64,000 nt of DNA from Candidatus Epulonipiscium sp. GTDB taxonomy: Bacteria; Bacillota_A; Clostridia; Lachnospirales; Cellulosilyticaceae. The DNA lies in NCBI GenBank assembly GCA_012841565.1, contig DUUM01000408.1:62001-126000 (forward strand). The letters run 5' to 3'. Positions within the stretch are counted from its first letter, which is position 1; each line of letters begins with the position of its first letter. Positions 1-9,016 of the stretch are shown here, piece by piece. The notes beneath the pieces were generated by a model, which saw only the letters and a list, made by a program, of their open reading frames with translations, did not search any database and was not told the origin of the DNA. The position numbers and the translations under genes were made by a program.

Positions 1-623
1 TTTATTAATTCTGCTATTCCCTCATTTTCTACTGATACGGTCATATATCTAATGTTATCATCCGATGCTTTCTCATATTGTTTGAGATTTTCTATTGAAC
101 TTTGCTGTATGAGGTGTTCTGGCATAGCACCTTTGTATATTGTGTTTAAAAAGGGTCCTTCCATATGAACGCCTAGTATTTGGGCCCCCGTGGTTTGTTC
201 TCTTTTGGCCTTGCTTATTCTTTCTACAATTGTACACATCGTTTTGTGCTCATCCGTTAATAGTGTTGGTAGATAGGATGTAACGCCTTTAGTTCCATAA
301 TAATCACTAAGTGCTAGCAGATCTTCTATACTTGCATGATTGACATCAATTCCATTTGCTCCGTGGGTATGGATATCTATAAAGCCTGGAACTACGATTT
401 TTCCTTTTGCATCTATTATTTCATAGCCCTCTTCTAGTGTCACTAAATCTACACTTTCTATACCCTTAATAATGCCATTTTCAATTAAGACGTTTGTCTC
501 TATAAGTTCTTTATTAATGAGTACCTTTCCGTTCACTAATACTTTTTTACTCATCATCTGACCTAATATTTGTACTGGTTTTGCCGTGTTTTGAAGAGGA
601 TCTTTCTCATCTTTATTGTACAT
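1..623 (-). CDS. nagA: N-acetylglucosamine-6-phosphate deacetylase, partial
   Basis: Amino-terminal 207 codons of NagA; the carboxyl end lies beyond the left edge. The family removes the acetyl group from GlcNAc-6-phosphate in the cytoplasm, feeding amino sugars to glycolysis or cell-wall synthesis. Visible marks are the amidohydrolase metal motif HTHG after GFID, the GVTSYLPTLL stretch, and HMEGPF followed by KGAMPE, all typical of NagA. The ATG at 623 is preceded by GGAGGTG at good spacing; a second ATG pair at 557/554 has only a weak site, so 623 is chosen. It may start a nag operon running off the window. The deacetylase family is clear; exact substrate is inferred from family. Confidence 0.88.
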   Translation of the reverse strand, partial: MYNKDEKDPLQNTAKPVQILGQMMSKKVLVNGKVLINKELIETNVLIENGIIKGIESVDLVTLEEGYEIIDAKGKIVVPGFIDIHTHGANGIDVNHASIEDLLALSDYYGTKGVTSYLPTLLTDEHKTMCTIVERISKAKREQTTGAQILGVHMEGPFLNTIYKGAMPEHLIQQSSIENLKQYEKASDDNIRYMTVSVENEGIAELI

Positions 624-718
624 AATACACCTCCGTAATTGATTGGTTAAGTAATTCAAAATACCTATATACTACCATTATACAGAGGACTCTACATTTC
701 ATACAGTATTAACTTTTC

Positions 719-3268
719 TCATACCTTCTCATTCGTACCGACTAGCTTAAAGATTTCGGCCTCTGGTAATGGCTTGCTGAGCAAATATCCTTGCATATGG
801 TTACAGCCATGTTGGCGTAAATATTCGAACTCCTGCTCTGTCTCTACACCTTCTGCTATAACATTAAGGCCCATTGTATGGCCTAGAACGATTAAAACAT
901 TTATAATACTCTTTTCGTCACCACACTGAGATATGGTATCTATAAAAGATTTGTCAATTTTTAAGGTGTCAATAGGCAATCTATTGAGGTAATTAAGAGA
1001 TGAGTATCCTGTCCCAAAATCATCCAGTGCAACTTTAACACCCTGTTTTCTTAGTGCCTCTAGTTTCTCTACCACCATTTGAAAGTTCTCAATTAGCATG
1101 GTTTCAGTCATTTCTATTTCCAAATGTTTAGGTTCTAAATCATTTTCTTCTAATATTCTAATGACCATTTCAACAAAATCTTCTTGTATGACTTGTAGCG
1201 CCGAAATATTAATGGCCATGGTGTAATCTAAATGCCCTAACTTATGAAGCGTCTTTATAAACTTACAACCTGTTTCTAAAACCCATTGTCCGATAGGGAT
1301 AATCAACCGGCTATCTTCTGCAATATTAATAAACTTAAATGGTGGCATCCATCCAAGTTCTTTACTATCCCATCTAAGAAGTGCTTCAAAACCTATAATC
1401 TTCTTCGTTTTCAAATCATACTGAGGTTGATAGTGTAAAAGAAATTCTTCATTTTCTATACCCGTTCTTAAATTCACTTCAATAGCAGCTCTTTCTATCA
1501 TTTCCTCATTCATTTTGTTATTATAAAACACATACTTATCTTTCCCATCCGCTTTAGCCTTGTACATGGCAATGTCTGCTCTCATAATTAAAGTTTCTGA
1601 TGTGTCGCCATGATCTGGGTATATGGTTACACCTGCACTTACTGTTGTATGAAGCGTCATATCTTCGATTGAAAATCCGTGTTCAAATGCTAACATAATT
1701 TTTTGGACTATCTTTTTTACATCATCCGTGCTTTTAACATTTGTAATTAATATTAGGAATTCATCCCCCCCCATTCGGTACACTTTTACCGATTTACTGG
1801 TAAGGTTTTGTAACCTTTTTCCTATTTCTATAATAAACTTATCCCCTATACTATGCCCCAAAGTATCATTAATTAATTTAAAATTATCTGCATCAATAAA
1901 TATGACTGCTCCTTTTTTATCCATACATTTTTCTATATAATGTTGCAAATCTTCTTCTAATGCTCGTTTATTAGGCAGCTGGGTTAAGGCGTCAAAGTAA
2001 GCCATCTCTCTTAGCTTATTTTGAATCACATTCACCTCTTTTAGCTGCCTTTGTAATTCATCGTCCGAAGCAGTAAGTTCTTCATATCCTTGAGTAATTT
2101 CCTCGTTACTTTCTTGTAGCCTTCTTCTTATCTTTGCCATTTCTTTTATATAAATTATTAATACTATTATAAATAAAATCAACAAAGAAATAATCACTAG
2201 CCATAGGATTACTAATTGCTTATACGTCTTAAAAAACGCAAAAGGCTCATTGATTATTTCTGCTTCTTTTGGAATTAACTTGATTGGTATATTGAATCTT
2301 TCTAATTGCTCATAATCAAAAGATACCACCATAGGGGTGTCCCTAATAATTGGAATATCATCTGCATTTTCACCACTTAAAACCTTAATTGCCAATTGTC
2401 CTGCATGCCTACCTTGTTCATAAGCAGAAAGCATTACGCCTCCTACATTGCCATGTCCCATGGTCATTGCGTACATATGAAACACTGGAACTTTACTTTC
2501 TTTGCTTATGAGTTCTGAAAACTCTTCAAATTCCATAGATTTCCCAAGGCTATCTTGATAATAAGTGAGAACTAATATAGCACTATTCCCTTCCAGTCCT
2601 TTTATCCCTTCTACAACCCCCTTGTGAGTCCTATTTGTAATGCTGATTGGCTGAATGCTACTATAGGTTGACGTAATAATATTTTCTACAATATGATAGG
2701 CTGATCTTCCACTCTCTGTCTGATCATGAATAACATACAGTTTTTCCATATCTGGGTTAATAAGAAGTGCCATAGCAATAGTTTCTTTTAAGTCCATATA
2801 TTCAATAGCACCTGTAATATTTTTCTCATCTCGGATAAGTTCTTGTTCCCCTTCTTCGTTAACACCCACAAATACAATTGAGGCATTAGAAAACAGTTCT
2901 TTTCTATATTGCAGAGCAAACTCAAGTGCTTTATCGTCCGTTGTAACAATAACATCAATATTTTGGTACTGATATTTTTCTTTATATATCGCATATAGGT
3001 TGTTTATATTGGTTTCGGTAGGAAAGTTTTTCCAATCCATGTATTCTGTGTACACCAGTACCTCTAGTTCTGAGCGGTTTAATTCCTCTAATATAGAGCT
3101 TGTCATATCACTTGTCCATGTAAAACCAGAATGGTATGAATTAAGAATTAAAACCTTCTTCTCTTTTGGTTGAGCATATGTAGGGTGTTTTATTAGTCCT
3201 ATTAAACAAATTGTTAGCACAAAAAATAAAGCACTTATATATTTTTGATTCTTTCTACACATACCCAT
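719..3268 (-). CDS. Membrane GGDEF-EAL protein with periplasmic-binding sensor domain
   Basis: Predicted cyclic-di-GMP enzyme. A signal/anchor segment (residues ~8-28) is followed by an external domain resembling the ABC-transporter substrate-binding family of unknown ligand (~35-335), a membrane helix (~350-375), a short coiled coil, a GGDEF domain with an intact MGGDEF motif near residue 500, and an EAL domain with EALLRW near 629 and DDFGTGYSS near 751. Both catalytic signatures look intact, so synthesis, hydrolysis or both are possible. An external small molecule probably sets the balance. The open frame begins with GTG at 3271; the ATG at 3268 sits better relative to the AAGGG upstream. 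Transcribed alone. Confidence 0.88.
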   Translation of the reverse strand: MGMCRKNQKYISALFFVLTICLIGLIKHPTYAQPKEKKVLILNSYHSGFTWTSDMTSSILEELNRSELEVLVYTEYMDWKNFPTETNINNLYAIYKEKYQYQNIDVIVTTDDKALEFALQYRKELFSNASIVFVGVNEEGEQELIRDEKNITGAIEYMDLKETIAMALLINPDMEKLYVIHDQTESGRSAYHIVENIITSTYSSIQPISITNRTHKGVVEGIKGLEGNSAILVLTYYQDSLGKSMEFEEFSELISKESKVPVFHMYAMTMGHGNVGGVMLSAYEQGRHAGQLAIKVLSGENADDIPIIRDTPMVVSFDYEQLERFNIPIKLIPKEAEIINEPFAFFKTYKQLVILWLVIISLLILFIIVLIIYIKEMAKIRRRLQESNEEITQGYEELTASDDELQRQLKEVNVIQNKLREMAYFDALTQLPNKRALEEDLQHYIEKCMDKKGAVIFIDADNFKLINDTLGHSIGDKFIIEIGKRLQNLTSKSVKVYRMGGDEFLILITNVKSTDDVKKIVQKIMLAFEHGFSIEDMTLHTTVSAGVTIYPDHGDTSETLIMRADIAMYKAKADGKDKYVFYNNKMNEEMIERAAIEVNLRTGIENEEFLLHYQPQYDLKTKKIIGFEALLRWDSKELGWMPPFKFINIAEDSRLIIPIGQWVLETGCKFIKTLHKLGHLDYTMAINISALQVIQEDFVEMVIRILEENDLEPKHLEIEMTETMLIENFQMVVEKLEALRKQGVKVALDDFGTGYSSLNYLNRLPIDTLKIDKSFIDTISQCGDEKSIINVLIVLGHTMGLNVIAEGVETEQEFEYLRQHGCNHMQGYLLSKPLPEAEIFKLVGTNEKV

Positions 3269-3386
3269 CACATCCCTTATTATAGTTTAACCTAATTCCC
3301 TTTTCCCATAATGTTCCTTACTCATAATCATACTATAAAACGACAAAAATGACTACCAAAAGACAGTTTCCTTATGCATTTTTTTC

Positions 3387-3427
3387 AAAAAAAGGTTAAG
3401 GACCACTTTTCGTCCTTAACCTTTTTT
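3387..3427 (-). terminator. Rho-independent terminator
   Basis: Perfect stem AAAGGTTAAGGAC / GTCCTTAACCTTT with an 8-nt loop and a T-run on the minus strand, immediately after the Y-family polymerase stop. It ends the methionine operon. The A-run on the other side means it could act in both directions. Confidence 0.9.
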
Positions 3428-3429
3428 TA

Positions 3430-4629
3430 TTATTTTAATAATGTAGACCTCATTATAGCCTTATCCCCATATTTATTGCGAATGCCATCTATGGCTTCAT
3501 CTAATTTTTCTTGTCTTATTACACATGAATCACCCATTGTAAGTTGGATTTGATCCCCACTACAAAGCTCCGTTGCACAAACACCCAACTGCCTAAGAGG
3601 CTCCTTCTTCCATGCTTCATCAAATAGTTGACATGCTATCTCATATAGTTGAGTTGTAGAGTTTGTGGCCATATTTAACTTTCTTTGCCTAGAGTAGTCA
3701 TGAAAATCACTACTCCTAAGAGTAACACTGATAACCTGAGCTTTAAAACAAGATTCCCTGAGACGTGTTGATACATTTTCCGTTAGGGATAACAACACCT
3801 TATAGGCAGTCTTCCTATCTATAATATCTACCGCTACTGTGGTTGTATTACTAATCCCCTTAGCCTTTGTTCCTGCGCATTGTTGCACGGGGTGTTTTTC
3901 TATTCCATTTGCATAATGCCATATGACATCTCCGCGCTTCCCTAGTAACCTTGTTATCATTGCGGGATCCGTACATGCTAGTTGTCCTATGGTCATAATT
4001 CCTTCGCCTTGTAGGGTCTCTGCAGTGGTCTTACCTACCATATATAACTCCCTAATGGGTAAATGCCAAATCTTTGCCTGAATCTCATCCGGGTACAAAG
4101 TATGCACTAAATCTGGCTTTTTAAGTTCTCCTGCCATTTTAGCCAGTAATTTGTTTGTAGAGATACCTATATTCACAGTAAACCCTAACTCTTTTTTAAT
4201 ACGCGCCTTAATATCATGAGCTGCTTGTACGGGTGGTCCAAAATGCATCTCCATATTGGTATAATCTAAGAAACACTCATCAATACTAAATTGTTCAGTG
4301 CAAGGCGAATAGTCACCTAATAGTTTAATGAACGCATGACTATACTGCTCGTATAATCCATGTCTTGCCGGTACAACTGTAAGATTTGGGCATTTCTTTC
4401 TAGCAAAAAGTAATGATTCACCTGTCATAACACCGTATCTCTTAGCTGGTATAGACCTGGCTAAGACAACACCATGCCTGGAGGATTCTTCTCCTCCAAT
4501 GACTGATGGTATCTCACGAAGATCTATCTCTTCTCCTTGGCTTAGTCTATAAACTGCTTCCCACGAAAGATAAGCTGTATTGACGTCTATATGAAAAAAT
4601 ACTTTTGTATAATCCTTCAATTCAAACAC
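3430..4629 (-). CDS. dinB: Y-family DNA polymerase (DinB/Pol IV-like)
   Basis: About 399 residues, normal length for Y-family translesion polymerases, which copy damaged DNA in the cytoplasm. The first catalytic aspartate is in FHIDVNTAYLSW and the second pair in SIDECFLDYT; the helix-hairpin-helix and little-finger regions follow (KLLAKMAGELKKP, VGKTTAETL). The open frame starts with GTG at 4629, but AAAGGGG lies only one base upstream of it. The in-frame TTG at 4620 has better spacing (about 10 nt) and may be the real start. The gene follows the MalY/PatB gene by 17 bases with no terminator between, so it appears to be the last gene of the SAM-riboswitch operon, an odd place for a repair polymerase. 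Confidence 0.88.
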   Translation of the reverse strand: MFELKDYTKVFFHIDVNTAYLSWEAVYRLSQGEEIDLREIPSVIGGEESSRHGVVLARSIPAKRYGVMTGESLLFARKKCPNLTVVPARHGLYEQYSHAFIKLLGDYSPCTEQFSIDECFLDYTNMEMHFGPPVQAAHDIKARIKKELGFTVNIGISTNKLLAKMAGELKKPDLVHTLYPDEIQAKIWHLPIRELYMVGKTTAETLQGEGIMTIGQLACTDPAMITRLLGKRGDVIWHYANGIEKHPVQQCAGTKAKGISNTTTVAVDIIDRKTAYKVLLSLTENVSTRLRESCFKAQVISVTLRSSDFHDYSRQRKLNMATNSTTQLYEIACQLFDEAWKKEPLRQLGVCATELCSGDQIQLTMGDSCVIRQEKLDEAIDGIRNKYGDKAIMRSTLLK

Positions 4630-4646
4630 CCCTTTGCACCATTATA

Positions 4647-5831
4647 CTACGAACAGGCGTTCTTGTGTACTGCTTTTTCAAGTTGCAAAAGTGCCCTTTC
4701 TATGATGGCTTTAGGGCAAGCTATATTAACCCGCTGGAATCCGGCTCCATCCTTACCAAATATAGCCCCGCTGTTAAGCCATAGCTTCGCCTTATGTGTT
4801 ATTAAATCATCTAATTCTTTTTCACTGAGTCCTAATCCACTAAAATCTAGCCACACAAGGTATGTCCCTTCTGGTTCCACAAGCTTAATCTCTGGTAGTT
4901 TCTCTAAAAGAAAACTTCTAATGAGGCTCAAATTGCCCTCTAAGTACTTGTTTAAGTCATCTACCCACTGAGCACCATGCTCATATGCTGCTTGGCAAGC
5001 CACAAGCCCCATGGTGTTAAGCTGGCTATACCCGTTTTTGCTAGCTTCTGCCTTAAACTTATTCCTGACTTCTTTATTGGCTATGAAGATATTGGACACT
5101 TGAAGTCCTGCTAAATTAAAAGTCTTACTTGGCGCGGTACATATAATAGTATTTTCTATATATTCAGGTTTTAAGCTTGTAAAAACAAAGTGTTTTCTGC
5201 CACCATATACAAAATCTCCGTGAATCTCATCCGAAACAACTATAACACCATACTTCAGACAAATATCTCCCAATCGGATAAGCTCTTCTTGGGTCCATAC
5301 TCTTCCAACAGGGTTGTGGGGGCTACATAATACAAACAACTTTACCCCGTTTTCCTTAATCTTTTGTTCAAAATCATTAAAATCAATGGTGTACTTCCCA
5401 TCTTTGTACACGAGAGAATTATTAACTAGTTTTCTATTATTATCAATAATCGTATTGGAAAAAGGATGGTATACAGGCTGTTGGATAATAACCGCATCTC
5501 CCTCATTCGTAAACGCTTTGATAGCAACAGCTATTGCATAAACGACACCCGGTGTTTTAACCAGCCAAGATGGTTCTACTTCCCAATCAAATCTAGTTTT
5601 ATACCAATTATAAATAGCATTAAAATAATTTTCTTTCGTATCTGAATATCCAAAAATACCATGCTCTGCAGATTCTATTAATGCCTCGGTTACAGCATCA
5701 GGTGTTCTAAAGTCCATATCCGCAACCCAAAGTGGTAATATGTCCTCTGGCTTACCGCGTTCTACCATAAAATCATATTTTAGAGAGTTGGTATTTTTCC
5801 TATCTACTATTTCATCAAAATTGTGATCCAT
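4647..5831 (-). CDS. MalY/PatB-type PLP-dependent C-S lyase
   Basis: 394 residues, the usual size for this class I aminotransferase-fold group. The family cleaves cystathionine or cysteine to thiol, pyruvate and ammonia. PLWVADMDF near the start and the PLP-lysine region APSKTFNLAGLQ are characteristic, as is the HNPVGRVW stretch. Position third in the SAM-riboswitch operon, after metF and a Cys/Met PLP enzyme, supports a beta-lyase step making homocysteine from cystathionine. The ATG at 5831 has GAGGGATCA upstream. An aminotransferase activity cannot be excluded, but the MalY/PatB subgroup assignment is good. Confidence 0.87.
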   Translation of the reverse strand: MDHNFDEIVDRKNTNSLKYDFMVERGKPEDILPLWVADMDFRTPDAVTEALIESAEHGIFGYSDTKENYFNAIYNWYKTRFDWEVEPSWLVKTPGVVYAIAVAIKAFTNEGDAVIIQQPVYHPFSNTIIDNNRKLVNNSLVYKDGKYTIDFNDFEQKIKENGVKLFVLCSPHNPVGRVWTQEELIRLGDICLKYGVIVVSDEIHGDFVYGGRKHFVFTSLKPEYIENTIICTAPSKTFNLAGLQVSNIFIANKEVRNKFKAEASKNGYSQLNTMGLVACQAAYEHGAQWVDDLNKYLEGNLSLIRSFLLEKLPEIKLVEPEGTYLVWLDFSGLGLSEKELDDLITHKAKLWLNSGAIFGKDGAGFQRVNIACPKAIIERALLQLEKAVHKNACS

Positions 5832-5866
5832 ATTGATCCCTCCAGTCTATTGTTCTATTTCATTGG

Positions 5867-7000
5867 TTAGCCTAAAGCTTTTTTTAAATCTGTAATAATA
5901 TCATCTATATCTTCCAGTCCTACTGATAATCTGAGTAACCGCTCATCAATCCCCTTGGCTTCTCGCTCTTCTTTTGGAACATCTGCATGGGTTTGCATCA
6001 TAGGGTATGTGATTAGGGTTTCTACGCCCCCTAGGCTCTCTGCGTAAAGGATAACTTGAACACTCTCAAGTACACACCGGGCTGTGTCCTCAGAGTCAAC
6101 TTCAAATGAAACCATAGCGCCAAACCCACTGGCCTGTCTTTTTGATATTTCATACCCGGGATGGGTTTTAAGTCCTACATAATGAACCGCCTTAACCTTG
6201 GGATGATTTAAAAGCCAATCCACGACTTTTATGGCATTTTCCTGTTGCTTTTCCATTCTAATAGCCAAGGTCTTAATTCCTCTGATCATTAGCCAACTAT
6301 CAAAAGGAGCCAAACAAGCACCTGTGGTTTTACAAATAAACCTTAATTTTTCAGCAATACCTTCATCTCCCGCAACTAAGAATCCTGATAGGGTATCATT
6401 GTGCCCTGATAGATATTTAGTCCCACTATGCATGACGATGTCTGCACCTAATTCTAGTGGCCTTTGAAAATAAGGTGTTAAGAATGTATTATCTACAATT
6501 AAAAGTATTTTATGCTTTTTGGCAATCTTAGAAACCGCTGTAATATCCGTTACATGCATCATTGGATTCGTCGGTGTTTCAATAAAAATTGCCTTTGTAT
6601 TTGGTGTAACATAGTTTTCAATCTTATTGATGTCGGATGTATTTACAAAATCAAATGTTAAACCGTTTTTTTCTGATATATGATTAAATAACCGATGAGA
6701 TCCACCGTATAAATCATGAGATGCAATAATATGATCCCCAATTTTAAAAAGCTCCATCATAGCCGTAATAGCTGCCATTCCAGTAGAGAATGCCATAGCA
6801 TCTACGCCACCTTCTAGTTTGGCCACTACTTTTTCAAGGTGCTCTCTTGTTGGATTTTGCAATCTAGAGTAATCATAGCCCGTGCTCTGTCCAACCCCTG
6901 GGTGGCCAAATGTCGCCGTCTGATATATGGGTACCGTTATAGAGCCCGTACAATGAGTTTTATCTACTGCTCCGTGTATACAAACTGTCTTAATATCCAT
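5867..7000 (-). CDS. Cys/Met metabolism PLP enzyme (cystathionine gamma-synthase/lyase family)
   Basis: 377 residues. The family motif with the PLP lysine, HSGTKYLSGHND, is present, as are YSRLQNPTR near the N-terminus and the C-terminal GGVETLITYP...THAD and LRLSVGLED stretches. Members form cystathionine from activated homoserine, split cystathionine or methionine, or sulfhydrylate homoserine. Sequence alone does not separate these activities. Within a metF / MalY operon under a SAM riboswitch, gamma-synthase or gamma-lyase activity is the likely role. ATG at 7000 preceded by AGAGGAAA. Located 56 bases after metF. Confidence 0.87.
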   Translation of the reverse strand: MDIKTVCIHGAVDKTHCTGSITVPIYQTATFGHPGVGQSTGYDYSRLQNPTREHLEKVVAKLEGGVDAMAFSTGMAAITAMMELFKIGDHIIASHDLYGGSHRLFNHISEKNGLTFDFVNTSDINKIENYVTPNTKAIFIETPTNPMMHVTDITAVSKIAKKHKILLIVDNTFLTPYFQRPLELGADIVMHSGTKYLSGHNDTLSGFLVAGDEGIAEKLRFICKTTGACLAPFDSWLMIRGIKTLAIRMEKQQENAIKVVDWLLNHPKVKAVHYVGLKTHPGYEISKRQASGFGAMVSFEVDSEDTARCVLESVQVILYAESLGGVETLITYPMMQTHADVPKEEREAKGIDERLLRLSVGLEDIDDIITDLKKALG

Positions 7001-7028
7001 TTAGTTTCCTCTCCATTCTATGTCTATT

Positions 7029-7041
7029 GGGGACAGTCCCC
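7029..7041. repeat. Short palindrome GGGGACAGTCCCC
   Basis: Small GC-rich palindrome in the metF-to-next-gene gap, out of character for the AT-rich surroundings. Related GGGGCGGT/ACCGTCCC sequence occurs at 41195-41219 and a half copy (ACCGTCCCC) at 18329-18337. Possibly a dispersed repeat; no T-run follows, so it is not a convincing terminator. Confidence 0.4.
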
Positions 7042-7055
7042 AGGACTCGATTCTT

Positions 7056-7928
7056 CTAGCAGTTGCGAATGCTTGATATTGGTTCAATGATTCTTCTGGC
7101 AACTTCTGGTTTGTTCATGGTGTATAGGTGAATTCCATCGACTCCTGATGATAGCAGGTCTATGATTTGCTCTGTTGCGTAGGCTATACCGGCATCTTTG
7201 AGAGCTTCTGGGTTATGCTCATATTTATTTAATATGCGTTTGAATTTATCTGGGATATTAGTGCCACACAGACTAGTAATACGCTCTATTTGTTTTTTAT
7301 TAATGACTGGCATTATACCTGCTGAAACAGGAATGGTTATGTCCATTAGCTCTAGTTTTTCTTGAAAGTCATAGAAGTAGTTGTTATCTAAAAACAGCTG
7401 TGTGATAAGGAAGTCTGCCCCAACCTTAATCTTATTTCTTAAATTTCTAAGATCTGTTACCTTGTCGGTAGCCTCTCCATGATATTCTGGATAACAGGCT
7501 GCTCCTACAGAAAACCCACCAAACTCTTGAATATGGTTTATTAGGTCACTGGCATATTTATATGTATTATTTCCGAGTTCTGCGCTACTAATACCTTGTG
7601 GTTTATCTCCTCGTAGAGCTAGTACGTTTTCAACGTTGGCATCTTTAAGTTCTTGTAATATATTATTTATTTCTTCGGGGGTAGAATTTATACACGTTAA
7701 GTGAGCGAGAGCATCAATACCATATTTGTTTTGGATAACATCTGCTATTTCTACTGTATGCCCCTTGCCACTTCCTCCTGCGCCGTAAGTTACACTTATG
7801 AAAGCTGGATCCAAATGGACTAATTCATGTATGGTGTTAAAAATCATATCGATAGGTGCCTCAGGTTTAGGTGGAAATATTTCTAGAGATATGACAGGTT
7901 TCTTATTATATAAATCTTTAATCTTCAT
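7056..7928 (-). CDS. metF: Methylenetetrahydrofolate reductase
   Basis: 290 residues, the compact bacterial MetF size. It reduces 5,10-methylene-THF to 5-methyl-THF, the methyl donor used by the MetH encoded divergently at 9009-11393. Signatures are SLEIFPPK at the start, FISVTYGAGGS, ALRGD, VGAACYPE and ADFLITQLFLDN. First gene after the SAM-I riboswitch, so transcription should fall when SAM is plentiful. ATG at 7928 has AAAGGAAG six bases upstream. Confidence 0.95.
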   Translation of the reverse strand: MKIKDLYNKKPVISLEIFPPKPEAPIDMIFNTIHELVHLDPAFISVTYGAGGSGKGHTVEIADVIQNKYGIDALAHLTCINSTPEEINNILQELKDANVENVLALRGDKPQGISSAELGNNTYKYASDLINHIQEFGGFSVGAACYPEYHGEATDKVTDLRNLRNKIKVGADFLITQLFLDNNYFYDFQEKLELMDITIPVSAGIMPVINKKQIERITSLCGTNIPDKFKRILNKYEHNPEALKDAGIAYATEQIIDLLSSGVDGIHLYTMNKPEVARRIIEPISSIRNC

Positions 7929-7970
7929 AATGATCTTCCTTTCAAGCTTATAATTTTATATTTTTATAAT

Positions 7971-8003
7971 AAAAAAGGCTACTCTCAGATAAGAAAGTTG
8001 CCT
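7971..8003 (-). terminator. Riboswitch-controlled terminator before metF
   Basis: On the minus strand an 11-pair stem, AGGCAACTTTC with GAGAGTAGCCT (one mismatch, one G-T), loop TTATCT, then a T-run. The 5' arm and loop contain TCTTATCT, which is complementary to AGATAAGA in the 3' strand of the aptamer's P1 stem, so antiterminator and terminator are mutually exclusive as expected for an S-box. Confidence 0.92.
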
Positions 8004-8043
8004 ACTGTTATTAAGGTAATATGATACTTTAATAATATGCCTC

Positions 8044-8156
8044 TTATCTTTCAGGATTATATCCTGCAGGAATTAACACCGCTGCGCTTTAGATTATAAA
8101 TCTAAAATGCCGGTTGTTGGGTTTCATAGGGCCAGTCCCTCCACCACTCTTGATAA
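8044..8156 (-). promoter_or_regulatory. SAM-I (S-box) riboswitch aptamer
   Basis: The minus-strand transcript shows the conserved S-box core: TTATCAAGAGTGGTGGAGG, then GACTGGCCCTATGAAACCC and CAACCGGC. A variable hairpin (TTTAGATT/AATCTAAA) and GCGCAGCGGTGTTAATTCC follow. P1 closes by TTATC pairing with GATAA. It binds S-adenosylmethionine and, through the adjacent terminator, should shut off metF and the genes behind it when SAM is high. Confidence 0.96.
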
Positions 8157-8182
8157 TTTATTAAATTTTATAATTAAAAATA

Positions 8183-8211
8183 ATTATACACCCATTACAA
8201 GTTACTGTCAA
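8183..8211 (-). promoter_or_regulatory. Promoter of the metF riboswitch operon
   Basis: TTGACA (8211-8206) and TATAAT (8188-8183) with a 17-base spacer, a consensus vegetative promoter directing transcription into the S-box leader; start expected near 8176. Confidence 0.88.
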
Positions 8212-8304
8212 ACAGATTTCTAATAACACAGTAGTTTTTAAAGTGATAATATTCAAATTTCACTTTTCCCATCAGATTACATTTAGTTTGATTTTAAATT
8301 TATC

Positions 8305-8332
8305 TTGCATTTCATATGTGATACAATATAAT
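8305..8332 (+). promoter_or_regulatory. Promoter for the MetH-reactivation/metH operon
   Basis: TTGCAT, 16-base spacer, TATAAT, pointing to the genes at 8357 and 9009. No riboswitch is seen on this side, so the divergent metH unit appears not to be under the same SAM switch. Confidence 0.7.
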
Positions 8333-8356
8333 ATATCTTCAACTGGAGGTTTTAAT

Positions 8357-9016
8357 ATGACGATTGATAAGCTTGAAGTTTTAAGGTACCTTGGACACAC
8401 TAATCAGGATATTGACAGTAATACTGAGCAACTTTTAAATGAGTGTCTAATAGAAATTAATGAGCTCATGACTAAAAAATTTGTTTACGAATTATTTGAT
8501 ATGGATAAAAAAGAAAATTCCATCAGCCTACGAGATACCATATTGGTTATGGAAAGCAAAGATATTTCAAATCACCTGGCTAAATCAGATAAATGCGTTT
8601 TAATGGCAGCCTCTTTAGGCCTTCAAGTAGATATAAAAATAGCCTATTATTCTAGAACAGATGTAACCAAAAGTTTAATTCTAGATGCCTACGCTTCTAC
8701 TGCTATTGAAGCTTTATGTGATGAAATTGAAGAAACCATCCGCAAAGAAGCCTGTGATCACGGCTATAATATTACTAGCCGGTTTAGTCCCGGCTATGGT
8801 GACTTGCCGATTACTCTTCAAAAGCCAATCACTCAGGTACTTAAAACCTATCCAAAGATGGGCCTTACAGTAAACGAAAGTAGTATTATGCTCCCTAGAA
8901 AATCTGTGACCGCTATCATTGGATGGCAAAAAGAACAACCTGATACTAAAATTATTAAATGTAAACTATGTAATAAACAAAACTGTTCATTTAGAAGGGC
9001 GGAATACAATGGGTAA
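8357..9016 (+). CDS. Stand-alone MetH reactivation-domain protein
   Basis: 219 residues from the ATG at 8357, which has TGGAGG upstream; a longer open frame to 8243 reaches into the promoter and is rejected. The protein resembles the SAM-binding activation domain of cobalamin-dependent methionine synthase (RFSPGYGDLPI is the tell-tale stretch, and a C-terminal CKLCNKQNC cysteine cluster is typical of the clostridial stand-alone version). It likely supports reductive remethylation of oxidised cobalamin in MetH. The stop overlaps the metH start by 8 bases, implying coupled translation. Confidence 0.88.
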   Translation: MTIDKLEVLRYLGHTNQDIDSNTEQLLNECLIEINELMTKKFVYELFDMDKKENSISLRDTILVMESKDISNHLAKSDKCVLMAASLGLQVDIKIAYYSRTDVTKSLILDAYASTAIEALCDEIEETIRKEACDHGYNITSRFSPGYGDLPITLQKPITQVLKTYPKMGLTVNESSIMLPRKSVTAIIGWQKEQPDTKIIKCKLCNKQNCSFRRAEYNG

